From assembly GCA_035545895.1 (NCBI GenBank), contig DASZXJ010000180.1:1-16222 (forward strand): a stretch of DNA of 16,222 nucleotides, read 5' to 3'. Positions 6,912 through 14,624 of this stretch are shown here, in pieces; position 1 is the first letter of the stretch, and each line of letters opens with the position of its first letter. Source of the DNA: DASZXJ01 sp035545895 (GTDB lineage Bacteria > Planctomycetota > Phycisphaerae > Tepidisphaerales > Tepidisphaeraceae). Under the pieces are notes generated by a model. The model searched no databases and was not told the DNA's origin. It worked only from the letters and a program-made list of their open reading frames with translations. The translations under genes were made by a program, and so were the position numbers.

Positions 6912-7242
6912 GAAACAAACCGGGCTTTTGCGCGATATCCTCGATTCAGCCCAAAGCATTCGCACGTACTTGACTGGCGTTTCACACGAGCAGTTTTTGG
7001 CAAATCCAGAGAAACAGGATGCTGTGTTAAGACGATTTGAGATCATTGGAGAGGCGGCAAGCCGGTTGTCTCCTGAAACCCAGTCGTTATTTCCCAATTT
7101 GCCGTTTCGAAGCATGCGGGGTATGCGCAATATCATCGCTCATGATTATGGCGATGTTGATGTTGAACAGGTCTGGAAAACGGCATCGAGTGATATCGAT
7201 ATCCTGATTACTTCGCTGGAAAAACACTTCGTTCAACCATAA
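6901..7242 (+). CDS. hepT: HepT-type HEPN RNase toxin (DUF86)
   Basis: This 113-residue, all-helical protein of the HepT/DUF86 family starts at an ATG inside the end of mntA (11-nt overlap). The HEPN catalytic motif RX4HXY is intact: R76, H81 and Y83 in MRNIIAHDY. The Tyr is the expected AMPylation site for MntA. An upstream family block RRFEIIGEAASRLSPE (about 44-59) is also present. HepT proteins are metal-independent RNases, reported to cut tRNA or mRNA; the target here is unknown. The stop codon directly abuts the stop codon of the convergent transporter gene, with no base between and no terminator, so transcripts of the two genes may overlap. Confidence 0.92.
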   Translation: MLDEKQTGLLRDILDSAQSIRTYLTGVSHEQFLANPEKQDAVLRRFEIIGEAASRLSPETQSLFPNLPFRSMRGMRNIIAHDYGDVDVEQVWKTASSDIDILITSLEKHFVQP

Positions 7243-8670
7243 TCAGGTTTCTGGAGATTCCTGCTGGGCTTCTTCTTCCACCGGCGTAAGCACCAGTTGC
7301 TTGGCACGCTTTTGCTGAACGGAAACCACCCGGGCGGTGTATTTGCCGATCCGAACCGTGTCGCCCGGCTTGGGCAGGCGGCCCAGTTCCTGCGTGACGT
7401 AGCCGCTGACCGTATCCACCCCGTTGGCTTCGATTTCACCCAGGTCGATCCGTTCGCGAAGGGCGTGCAATCCGAAAAGTCCGCTGACGCGGATGGTTTC
7501 ACCTTCCTGGACAAAATCCGCCGCCGGGCCGGCCACGTCGAATTCATCATCGATCTCGCCGACGATTTCCTCCAGAATGTCTTCCATTGTCACGATCCCC
7601 TGCACCGTGCCATATTCATCGACGACCACCGCCATGTGCAGCCGGCTGGTCTGAAATTGCCGAAGCAGCTTGGGAACCGGCGTGAGTTCCGGCACAAACA
7701 GCACGCCTCGTTTAATCTGCCGTAAATCCAATTCACCCGAGCCGATGACATGCACGGCCGATCCGGGCAGGCCGGTCGGTATCGCGATCAATTCACCCCC
7801 TGGATCGCGCTCGTTCATGAATTTCAACTTGCCCGGCACAAGCTTCAGGTGGTTGAACAAGTCCTTCATGTGCACCAGACCAACCACATGATCCAGGTCC
7901 TTGTTGCACAGCGGCAATCGGGTATACGCACTGTTCTGGACGGTTTTAAGAATCTGGCCCAGCGGCTGATCGAGTTGCAGATAGACGACTTCCGTCCGCG
8001 GGGTCATGATCTGCCTGACCTTGAGATCGCCAAATTCGAAGGCGCTGGTGAGGATTCTCTCGTTACCCTTGGCGATAATGCCGCTATCCACCGCCTGGGC
8101 AAGGAGCGATTTCAGTTCCTCCTCGGTGTGCGGCAATCCGCCATGAGCGCCTTTTTCCAGATGAATGCCCAGCGTGCGAAGCGTGAGATTGGTCAGCGCG
8201 TTAAGCAACCAGATGGCGGGATAAAAAATGTATGTGAACGCAATCAGAGGCGGCGCGAGTACCAGAATCGCCTGATCGGCGCGACGAATGGCCCAGTTCT
8301 TGGGCGCCTGCTCGCCGATCACGATGTGCAGCATCGTGCTGATGGCAAACCCCATCGCCAGCGAAACCACATGGATCGTTGTGTGTGGCAGATGGAACAT
8401 CTCCATCAGCGGCCAGATGACCGTCGATACGGCCGGCTCGATGACCGCGCCCAGGCCCAGGCTCGCCAAAGTCACCCCAAGCTGGCAGCTCGATAGATAC
8501 AGATCGAGCTCTTTTTTGATGCTCAGCGCCAGGCTGGCCAGCCCGCTCGTTTGTGAAAGCAGCTCAAGGTGGGTCGTTCGCGAGCTGACGGCTGCAAATT
8601 CCGCAGCAACGAATGCGCCGTTGGTTACCACCAGCGCAAGCGTCGCCAAAATTCTCCAGGCGATATCCAC
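7243..8670 (-). CDS. CNNM/CorC-type (TlyC, hemolysin-related) membrane protein with CBS pair
   Basis: This 475-residue protein starts at GTG (8670). The DUF21/CNNM membrane part covers residues 1-160: NGAFVAAEFAAVSSRT, SSCQLGVTLASLGLG and HIVIGEQAPKNWAIRR are family blocks. A linker (HTEEELKSLLAQAVDSG) leads to MTPRTEV at about 222-228, opening the first CBS motif (to about 275). The second ends in VVVDEYGTVQGIVTMEDILEEIVGEI (about 348-373). A CorC_HlyC domain fills about 388-463. Members are inner-membrane proteins linked to Mg2+/Co2+ export or divalent-ion resistance, with the CBS pair sensing ATP-Mg; the hemolysin label is historical. Between the CBS motifs there is an unusually long insert (about 279-318). 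A TACAAT lies 6 nt upstream of the GTG and there is no Shine-Dalgarno, suggesting a leaderless message. Confidence 0.92.
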   Translation of the reverse strand: MDIAWRILATLALVVTNGAFVAAEFAAVSSRTTHLELLSQTSGLASLALSIKKELDLYLSSCQLGVTLASLGLGAVIEPAVSTVIWPLMEMFHLPHTTIHVVSLAMGFAISTMLHIVIGEQAPKNWAIRRADQAILVLAPPLIAFTYIFYPAIWLLNALTNLTLRTLGIHLEKGAHGGLPHTEEELKSLLAQAVDSGIIAKGNERILTSAFEFGDLKVRQIMTPRTEVVYLQLDQPLGQILKTVQNSAYTRLPLCNKDLDHVVGLVHMKDLFNHLKLVPGKLKFMNERDPGGELIAIPTGLPGSAVHVIGSGELDLRQIKRGVLFVPELTPVPKLLRQFQTSRLHMAVVVDEYGTVQGIVTMEDILEEIVGEIDDEFDVAGPAADFVQEGETIRVSGLFGLHALRERIDLGEIEANGVDTVSGYVTQELGRLPKPGDTVRIGKYTARVVSVQQKRAKQLVLTPVEEEAQQESPET

Positions 8671-8676
8671 GGACCC

Positions 8677-8682
8677 ATTGTA
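8677..8682 (-). promoter_or_regulatory. -10 box placing the transcript start at the transporter GTG
   Basis: On the minus strand TACAAT is followed by GGGTCC and then the GTG start at 8670. With the usual -12 to -7 placement, +1 falls on the G of GTG. The hexamer 17 bp upstream (TACGGA) is a poor -35. Leaderless initiation is inferred from the spacing. Confidence 0.4.
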
Positions 8683-8752
8683 ACGGAACAGGCCGATTTT
8701 CCGTATTCGACCCCCTGCATTCCGTCCCCGCTTTTGGCTAAAGTTGAATGTT

Positions 8753-10525
8753 ATGCCGGAGATGACCCTTCAACAGGCGATGGAACTGGCGGTTCAGCAA
8801 CATCAGGCCGGGCAATTTGCGCAGGCCGAGCAGATTTACCGCCAGGTGCTCAACCACGCGCCCGATCATCCCGATGCGATGCACCTGCTGGGACTGCTGT
8901 CGCTACACACCGGCCGGACTGACGCCGCACTGGATTTGATCGGACGCGCCGCGGCAAAGCATCCGCAAGTTGCGGATTTTCAGTACAACCTTGGCTTGGC
9001 GCAGCTGGTTGCGGGGCAACCTGAACCAGCCATCAATTCCTTTCGCCGGGCGATCGAAATTCAACCAAAAATGGCCGAGGCGTATGCGAATCTCGCCGCA
9101 GCACTCATCGCTACGCAACGTTTCGACGAAGCCGTCGCCGCCTGCAGGCAGTCCCTGGCGATTCAACCGAATAATCCTGACACGCTCAATACGCTGGCGG
9201 TTGCGCTGAAAGACCGGGGCCGGGTCGATGAAGCCATTGAAGCGCTCAATCAGGCGCTGAATCTGCGACCAGATTTTGCCGAAGCATTGACCAATCTGGG
9301 CAATGCGTATCAAAACAAGAAGCAGTTGGCGAAGGCGATTGAAATCCATCACCGCGCGGTCGCGGCGCGGCCGGATATGCCCGAAGCGCACAACAATCTG
9401 GGCCGCGCGCTCGACGATGATTATCAATATGAACAAGCCATCGCTGAATTCCGACGGGCGCTGGAACTGCGGCCCGATTATTCCGAAGCCCAGTGCAGCC
9501 TCGCCGGCACGTTGCATCGCATCGGGAAATTCGATGAAGCGCGACACGCATCCGAAAAAGCCATTGCGCAATGGCCCGATTCGCCGATTCCAAGATTCAA
9601 TCTCGCCTTGATGATGCTCCTGCAAGGCCGGTTCGAGCAGGGCTGGGCACTTCACGAAGCGCGCTGGCAAGTCCCCGAACTCAGATTAGCTCAGCCCGAG
9701 TACGACCACCCGCGCTGGCAGGGGGAGGATTTACGCGGCAAAACGCTTTTGATTTACGCTGAACAGGGTTACGGCGATGTAATCCAGTTCTCCCGCTACG
9801 CGCCGCTTGCGGCCCAGCGCGGCGCAACAGTCATTCTGGAATGCCAGCCAGAACTCAAGCGTCTCATGGCCAGTCTGAAAGGTATATCCCAGATCATCAC
9901 GCGGCCCGATGCGCCCTTTGAATATGATTTCCAATGCCCCATCGTCAGCCTGCCGCTGGGGTTCAAAACGACGCTCGAAACAATTCCCGCAAACGTTCCT
10001 TATCTGCATGCGGACCACGAACTGGTGTCGCGATGGCGCAAACAGATGCCGCAACAATCCGACAAGATCAAAATCGGCTTGTCATGGGCGGGCAGACCGA
10101 CACACACAAACGACCGCAATCGAACGATCGAATTGGCAACATTGGCGCCATTCGCGCGAGTTCCAAATACATGGTTCTGTGCTTTGCAGAAAGGCGACGC
10201 ACTTGCGCAACTCAAATCGCTTCCCGAGGGGTTTGAGGTTGTCGATTTCAGCGACGATCTGACTGATTTTGCTGAAACCGCGGCCCTGATCGAAAATCTG
10301 GACCTAGTTATTTCCATCGACACGGCGGCTGCACACCTTGCAGGCGCCTTGGGCAAACCGGTCTGGGTTCTGCTTCCCTTCGTTCCCGATTGGCGATGGA
10401 TGCTGGATCGTTCCGATTCACCGTGGTATCCGACAATGCGACTCTTCCGGCAACCGCGCGCGAAAGATTGGGAATCGGTCATTCGGTCGGTAAAAGATGC
10501 GCTCAACAACTTTGAATTAAAATAA
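8753..10525 (+). CDS. TPR-repeat protein with C-terminal GT9-like glycosyltransferase domain (first of tandem pair)
   Basis: This 590-residue protein starts MPEMTLQQAM; a TTG at 8744 and an ATG at 8762 are also in frame, and none has a good Shine-Dalgarno. Residues 1 to about 300 are eight consecutive 34-residue tetratricopeptide repeats plus a ninth partial one, with typical positions (e.g. YANLAAALIATQRFDEAV, HNNLGRALDDDYQYEQAI). The rest is a GT-B fold domain like GT9 heptosyltransferases: GKTLLIYAEQGYGDVIQFSR opens it, IGLSWAGRPTH starts the second Rossmann half, and SIDTAAAHLAGALGKPVWVL is the nucleotide-sugar binding signature, closing with WRWMLDRSDSPWYPTMRLF. No signal peptide or membrane helix is visible, so it is probably cytoplasmic. 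Acceptor and donor are unknown; TPR-GT fusions suggest protein or envelope glycan modification. A paralogue follows 76 bp downstream. Confidence 0.88.
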   Translation: MPEMTLQQAMELAVQQHQAGQFAQAEQIYRQVLNHAPDHPDAMHLLGLLSLHTGRTDAALDLIGRAAAKHPQVADFQYNLGLAQLVAGQPEPAINSFRRAIEIQPKMAEAYANLAAALIATQRFDEAVAACRQSLAIQPNNPDTLNTLAVALKDRGRVDEAIEALNQALNLRPDFAEALTNLGNAYQNKKQLAKAIEIHHRAVAARPDMPEAHNNLGRALDDDYQYEQAIAEFRRALELRPDYSEAQCSLAGTLHRIGKFDEARHASEKAIAQWPDSPIPRFNLALMMLLQGRFEQGWALHEARWQVPELRLAQPEYDHPRWQGEDLRGKTLLIYAEQGYGDVIQFSRYAPLAAQRGATVILECQPELKRLMASLKGISQIITRPDAPFEYDFQCPIVSLPLGFKTTLETIPANVPYLHADHELVSRWRKQMPQQSDKIKIGLSWAGRPTHTNDRNRTIELATLAPFARVPNTWFCALQKGDALAQLKSLPEGFEVVDFSDDLTDFAETAALIENLDLVISIDTAAAHLAGALGKPVWVLLPFVPDWRWMLDRSDSPWYPTMRLFRQPRAKDWESVIRSVKDALNNFELK

Positions 10526-10540
10526 CCATCCGAAAACATT

Positions 10541-10560
10541 CGAGAGCCCAGCGGCTCTCG
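10541..10560 (+). terminator. Hairpin between the two TPR-glycosyltransferase genes
   Basis: CGAGAGCC (10541-10548) and GGCTCTCG (10553-10560) form a perfect 8-bp GC-rich stem with a CAGC loop. It starts 16 nt after the upstream stop and 41 nt before the next start. No T-tract follows (CATGGGCG), so it may be a pause, processing or stability element rather than a strong intrinsic terminator. Its presence leaves open whether the two paralogues are cotranscribed. Confidence 0.45.
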
Positions 10561-10601
10561 CATGGGCGAAAACGTCGCTGAAACAATAGAATGCCATTCC
10601 G

Positions 10602-12377
10602 ATGACTCGATTATCCGTCCAGCAGGCGATGCATCTCGCGACTGAACATCATCAGGCGGGACGCTACGCACAGGCGGAACAGGTTTATCGGCAGATACTG
10701 GCCGCTGCGCCGAAATACGCGCCGGCCATTCATATGCTCGGCGTGCAGGCGCTGCATGCGGGGAAGGTTCCGCAAGCGATCGATCTCATTCAGCAATCGC
10801 TCGCAATCGATCCAAACGAAGCGTTTTTTCACTACAATCTTGGCTTGGCGCTGATCGCGTCGGAACAGTTTGAAAAGGCGGCCGACGCATTCCGACAGAC
10901 CATTGCGCTTCGCCCGACGCTGGCGGAGGCGCACAGCAACCTCGCGGCCACATTGCTTTATCTTCGGCGATTTGATGAAACGCTTCAGGTTTGCGATCAG
11001 GCGCGCATCATGAACGCGGAAAATCCCGATATATACAACGTGCGCGGCGCGGCGCTCAAACAGACCCATCGCTACGAAGAAGCCACCGCTGCTTATGAGC
11101 AGGCCCTGTCGATGCGCCCGGACCATTTCGATGCGCAGATGAACCTCGCCGCCATCCGCCGGTTGCAGGGCAACCTGCCTGAAGCAATCGCGGGTTATCG
11201 AAAAGCGGTCGCCATGCGACCCAGTCAGCCTCTTGCGCATTATCAACTGGCCAACGCGCTGGATGATGACAATCAGGTCGATGCCGCCATCGACGAATTT
11301 GAAAAGGCGATCGCTCTCCAACCCAATTATGCCGACGCCGAATGCTCCCTGGCGGCGACGTTGCATCGCGTGGGGCGATACGAGCAGGCCATCGCCGCCT
11401 GCCGGCGCGGAATTGCGATCAGCTCCGACGTGCCGCTGCTCAAATTCAATCTCGCACTCATGCTCCTTCTTCAGGGGCAATTCGAAGAAGGCTGGCAATT
11501 GCACGAAGCCCGCTGGGATGTGGACAAATTCAAGGGCCGGCAAATCAATTTCCTCGCACCACGGTGGGATGGTTCGGATTTGTCGGGCAAGACGATTCTG
11601 CTTTATGGCGAGCAGGGTTACGGCGACACGATCCAATTCTCGCGATACATCTCCATGATCCGCGATCGCGGGGCGAAAGTGATCCTGGGCGTCCTGCCGC
11701 CGCTCGTGCGGCTGTTTCGAAATTTCCCCGGCGTCGATCAGGTATTTGCCGAGCACAATCCATCGATGAAATATGATTTCCATTATCCATTGATGAGCCT
11801 GCCGCTGATGTTCAAGACCACGCTGGAAACGATTCCCGCGGCCGTGCGATATATCAGTGCAGATCCACTGCTTGCTTCGCAATGGCGCAAACGCATTCCG
11901 GATGATCCGGGCAAGCCGAAGATCGGCCTGTCATGGGCAGGCCGGCCCACGCATCCGGGAGATCGGCTGCGCTCGCTGCCGCTGGCGAGTCTCGCGACGC
12001 TGGCCGATGTTCCAAATACCTGGTTTTGCAGCCTGCAAAAAGGTGATGCCGCCGATCAGGCAAATCTTCTGCCCAATGGTTTTGAAGTGACCAATTTCTC
12101 GCAACAGATCAACGACTTTGCCGATGCGGCTGCCATCATCGAGCATCTGGACCTGGTCATCACGGTCGATACCGCCACCGCGCACCTGGCCGGGGCGATG
12201 GGCAAGCGCGTCTGGGTATTGCTGCCTTTCGTGCCCGACTGGCGATGGATGCTGGGGCGAACCGATTCGCCGTGGTATCCCACGATGCGTCTCTTCCGCC
12301 AGACCGCGCCCGGGGATTGGGCGCCGGTCATCGAGGCATTGCGCCAGTCGCTGATCGATCTTCATTCGCGAATGTAA
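10602..12377 (+). CDS. TPR-repeat protein with C-terminal GT9-like glycosyltransferase domain (second of tandem pair)
   Basis: This 591-residue paralogue has the same architecture from end to end. It starts MTRLSVQQAMHLATEHHQAG, parallel to the first copy, and has eight 34-residue TPRs and a partial ninth in the same register. The C-terminal GT-B domain opens with GKTILLYGEQGYGDTIQFSR, continues with KIGLSWAGRPTHPGDRLR, and carries TVDTATAHLAGAMGKRVWVL for the nucleotide-sugar site. The last 60 residues share WVLLPFVPDWRWML and DSPWYPTMRLFRQ with the first copy, while the TPR half has diverged much more. This suggests constraint on catalysis and freedom in the partner-binding superhelix. No convincing Shine-Dalgarno is seen. 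The acceptor is unknown, and the two copies may act on different partners. No signal peptide or TM segment is visible. Confidence 0.88.
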   Translation: MTRLSVQQAMHLATEHHQAGRYAQAEQVYRQILAAAPKYAPAIHMLGVQALHAGKVPQAIDLIQQSLAIDPNEAFFHYNLGLALIASEQFEKAADAFRQTIALRPTLAEAHSNLAATLLYLRRFDETLQVCDQARIMNAENPDIYNVRGAALKQTHRYEEATAAYEQALSMRPDHFDAQMNLAAIRRLQGNLPEAIAGYRKAVAMRPSQPLAHYQLANALDDDNQVDAAIDEFEKAIALQPNYADAECSLAATLHRVGRYEQAIAACRRGIAISSDVPLLKFNLALMLLLQGQFEEGWQLHEARWDVDKFKGRQINFLAPRWDGSDLSGKTILLYGEQGYGDTIQFSRYISMIRDRGAKVILGVLPPLVRLFRNFPGVDQVFAEHNPSMKYDFHYPLMSLPLMFKTTLETIPAAVRYISADPLLASQWRKRIPDDPGKPKIGLSWAGRPTHPGDRLRSLPLASLATLADVPNTWFCSLQKGDAADQANLLPNGFEVTNFSQQINDFADAAAIIEHLDLVITVDTATAHLAGAMGKRVWVLLPFVPDWRWMLGRTDSPWYPTMRLFRQTAPGDWAPVIEALRQSLIDLHSRM

Positions 12378-12459
12378 TTCCCTTCATTTCGCGTAGACAA
12401 AATCAGGGTTTCCATGATGCAATACCGTGCGCAGGACAATATATTTCACTGCTCAAATC

Positions 12460-13461
12460 ATGAAAGCGATGCAGTTGACCCAGACCGGCCCGATTGAGTC
12501 CGGGCCTTTGAAATACGTTGAATTGCCCGATCCAGCACCGGGCCCGGGCGAGGTGCGCATCAAAATTCATTGCTGCGCCATCTGCCGAACCGATCTACAC
12601 ATCATTGAAGGGGACATCGATGCGCCGAAAATACCGATCATCCCAGGCCATCAGATCGTGGGCACAGTCGATGAAGTCGGCGCGGGTTGCAGACATCTCA
12701 AGCGCGGCGATCGCATCGGCGCGGCATGGCTGCGATACACCTGCGGCGTTTGCCGATTTTGCACCAGTCATCGCGAAAATCTTTGCCCCAACTCGCAATA
12801 CACCGGCTTTCATGTCGATGGCGGCTTTGCCGAATTTGCGATTGTTCCCGAGGACTTCGCCTACGAATTGCCCAGGCAATACGACGACATCACCGTCGCT
12901 CCGCTGCTTTGTGCGGGAATGATCGGATATCGCGCGCTCAAACGATCGAACCTGCAACGAGGCGGCAAGCTGGCGATATTCGGGTTCGGCTCTTCCGCGC
13001 ACATCATCCTGCAAATCGTCCGGGGCAGAGGCAACGAGGCATACGTCGTCTCGCGCAGCGACAACCATCAGAAACTCGCCAGGGAATTGGGAGCAACCTG
13101 GTGCGGAACCGATGCTTCACAAATGCCCTCGCCCGTCGAATCAGCCATCGTTTTCGCGCCCGCGGGCGACGTGGTTTTGCCCGCACTGGCGAGCCTCGAC
13201 AGCGGCGGCACGGTGGCGCTGGCGGGCATTCACATGTCCCCCATTCCATCCCTGGATTACGACAAATTCCTTTTCCGCGAGCGCGATGTTCACCCCGTCA
13301 CCGCCAACACGCGCGGCGATGGAATCGAACTGCTCGCCGAAGCCGCTGCTGCAGGCGTCAAGCCGCAAATTCGCAAATACGATCTGAAAGATGCCAACCG
13401 CGCCCTGCAGGACCTCAAGGCCGGCCGGATCGACGGCACGGGCGTGCTCGTGATGAAATAA
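12460..13461 (+). CDS. Zinc-dependent alcohol dehydrogenase (MDR family, AdhP/AdhA-like)
   Basis: This 333-residue protein starts MKAMQLTQTG; a GTG at 12427 is in frame but adds a non-family leader. The GroES-like catalytic domain is at residues 1-150. Predicted catalytic zinc ligands are C42 (ICRTDLH), H64 (IPGHQIVG) and C151 (LLCAG). The structural zinc lobe has four Cys at about 95, 98, 101 and 109 (CGVCRFC, then NLC). The Rossmann part begins LAIFGFGSSAH (about 171-181), where the GFGSSAH turn binds NAD(P). The GHQ in place of GHE and the LRYTCGVCRFC stretch fit the AdhA/propanol-preferring branch. Members oxidise primary alcohols or reduce aldehydes in the cytoplasm; the true substrate is unknown. 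It follows the second TPR gene by 82 bp and ends 11 bp from the convergent TonB-type gene. Confidence 0.92.
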   Translation: MKAMQLTQTGPIESGPLKYVELPDPAPGPGEVRIKIHCCAICRTDLHIIEGDIDAPKIPIIPGHQIVGTVDEVGAGCRHLKRGDRIGAAWLRYTCGVCRFCTSHRENLCPNSQYTGFHVDGGFAEFAIVPEDFAYELPRQYDDITVAPLLCAGMIGYRALKRSNLQRGGKLAIFGFGSSAHIILQIVRGRGNEAYVVSRSDNHQKLARELGATWCGTDASQMPSPVESAIVFAPAGDVVLPALASLDSGGTVALAGIHMSPIPSLDYDKFLFRERDVHPVTANTRGDGIELLAEAAAAGVKPQIRKYDLKDANRALQDLKAGRIDGTGVLVMK

Positions 13462-13472
13462 CCAACGCATTT

Positions 13473-14252
13473 CTATTGTTGCAATACAAATCGAAATGGA
13501 ATTCGCAGCCGCCCCACGACCGGCTTACCATCCAACATGGCGGGTTCAAAGCTTGCCTGCTTCAACGATGCCTGCACCGCTTCCACCAGTTTTGGAAAAC
13601 CCGGCTCGTTGATGACCGAAATTTCTCCGGCCGTGCCGTCGGTTTTCACTTCCACTTCAACCAGCACGATGCCCGCTTCTTTTCGTCGCAACGATTCAGC
13701 GGGATATTCCGGGATCGGCAAGCCCCGACTGTCAAATCCATTTTTCGGATTCTGACCCGATGCCCCACGTCCCAGCGGGCGCGGCCCGCTCGATGCCGGC
13801 CGGGTTGCCGGCAAGCTGCTTCGCCGCGGCAAAAACACCTGCGATGTCTGCGCACCCGATGTCCCAAACCCGATCACTCCGGCATCTTCGATGTCACCTT
13901 CGCCTTGCGGCATTTCAAGCATTGGCCGGGCCGGCACCTGAGAAACAACCACATCATCCTGAATTTCAATGGTCGAATCGACCGCGGCCTCCGCTTCAAT
14001 TGCCTGCGATGAATGGGGCAGAGTCGAATCCTGCGGCAAGGCGCTTGCTTCACCGGCGTCGAAGACATCGCTGCGCCCTTCAGCGCCAGCGACATACAAA
14101 TTCGCTCGCGCCGCAACGAATCGATGCGCCAGCGCCACTGCTGCAACGACAATCAATCCATGAAACAAAAGCGAAAGCGCTGTCGCCAGACTCAACGAAT
14201 GACGCACCCACACGGGCCTCTCTAAACGCGAATTGGTTGGTACGCTGTCCAT
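13473..14252 (-). CDS. TonB-family energy-transducer-like protein
   Basis: The preferred start at 14252 gives 259 residues. A short basic N-terminus is followed by a single TM helix at about 19-43 (LSLATALSLLFHGLIVVAAVALAHRF, with the His common in TonB anchors). A long low-complexity periplasmic spacer runs to about 176, acidic first and then Ser/Pro/Arg-rich. A TonB C-terminal domain lies at about 178-257 (PEYPAESLRRKEAGIVLVEVEV, then DGKPVVGRLRIPFRFV). TonB proteins couple inner-membrane energy to outer-membrane transporters; no exbB, exbD or receptor gene is in the window, so it may serve another role. An ATG at 14303 would add 17 residues, but that stretch is the hairpin at 14259-14296, which argues against it being coding. 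It is probably the last gene of a minus-strand cluster. Confidence 0.82.
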   Translation of the reverse strand: MDSVPTNSRLERPVWVRHSLSLATALSLLFHGLIVVAAVALAHRFVAARANLYVAGAEGRSDVFDAGEASALPQDSTLPHSSQAIEAEAAVDSTIEIQDDVVVSQVPARPMLEMPQGEGDIEDAGVIGFGTSGAQTSQVFLPRRSSLPATRPASSGPRPLGRGASGQNPKNGFDSRGLPIPEYPAESLRRKEAGIVLVEVEVKTDGTAGEISVINEPGFPKLVEAVQASLKQASFEPAMLDGKPVVGRLRIPFRFVLQQ

Positions 14253-14258
14253 CAACCA

Positions 14259-14296
14259 TGAAGGCTCGCCACTCTCTTGTCTCTGGCGGGCCTTCA
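14259..14296 (-). repeat. 13-bp imperfect hairpin in the leader of the TonB-type gene
   Basis: Plus-strand arms at 14259-14271 and 14284-14296 (TGAAGGCTCGCCA and TGGCGGGCCTTCA) pair with one mismatch around a 12-nt pyrimidine-rich loop. The hairpin ends 6 bp before the TonB-type ATG at 14252 and lacks a T-tract on either strand. It may be an attenuator or RNA-stability element in the leader, or a dispersed palindromic repeat. Confidence 0.55.
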
Positions 14297-14337
14297 GTGG
14301 CATAAATATATCCACGACGTGCAATTTATGCTCAGCT

Positions 14338-14601
14338 TCAAAGCAGCAATGCCGGCTCCGGCTCGTGTTTATCCACCGGTTTTTCTGAAACGCTCTCATT
14401 TCTCCTGTAATTTCGCGAGACCAGGTCCGCGACCAGCGGAAAGGTCGTAAGGATGCCGACAGCCAGCAGCGTCATGCCGATCGATCTTCGCTGCTGTCGC
14501 GATAATCGATCAGCCAATAAAAGACCCGCGCCTGCTCCCAGCGCGGCGCGGGTACCCGCGATCAGTCCCAGTTGTGGCAGCGAAATGGTTTTTTCAAACA
14601 T
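14338..14601 (-). CDS. Small conserved two-TM membrane protein of unknown function
   Basis: This 87-residue protein has a strong Shine-Dalgarno (GGAGGT) 5 nt before its ATG. Two hydrophobic segments are visible: about residues 10-30 (LIAGTRAALGAGAGLLLA) and 42-60 (GMTLLAVGILTTFPLVADLV). A basic loop (DRLSRQQRRS) between them should be cytoplasmic. The C-terminal tail is polar and charged (NYRRNESVSEKPVDKHEPEP). The GTRAALGAG and RRxxGxTLLAVG pattern looks like a conserved hypothetical family of small membrane proteins, but I cannot give it a function. It lies 23 bp after the DUF5335-like gene on the same strand, so the two are probably cotranscribed. Confidence 0.75.
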   Translation of the reverse strand: MFEKTISLPQLGLIAGTRAALGAGAGLLLADRLSRQQRRSIGMTLLAVGILTTFPLVADLVSRNYRRNESVSEKPVDKHEPEPALLL

Positions 14602-14624
14602 GACATACCTCCATCAAAATGGAT

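Noticed and set aside
10611..11882. Long minus-strand open frame (423 codons) opposite the second TPR-glycosyltransferase gene
   Set aside because: The plus strand has a full 591-residue protein with regular 34-residue repeats. The antisense frame has no domain or ribosome-binding site.
12687..14012. Plus-strand open frame (441 codons) spanning the alcohol dehydrogenase 3' half and the TonB-type gene
   Set aside because: It crosses two well-supported genes on opposite strands, is Arg/His-rich and has no family features.
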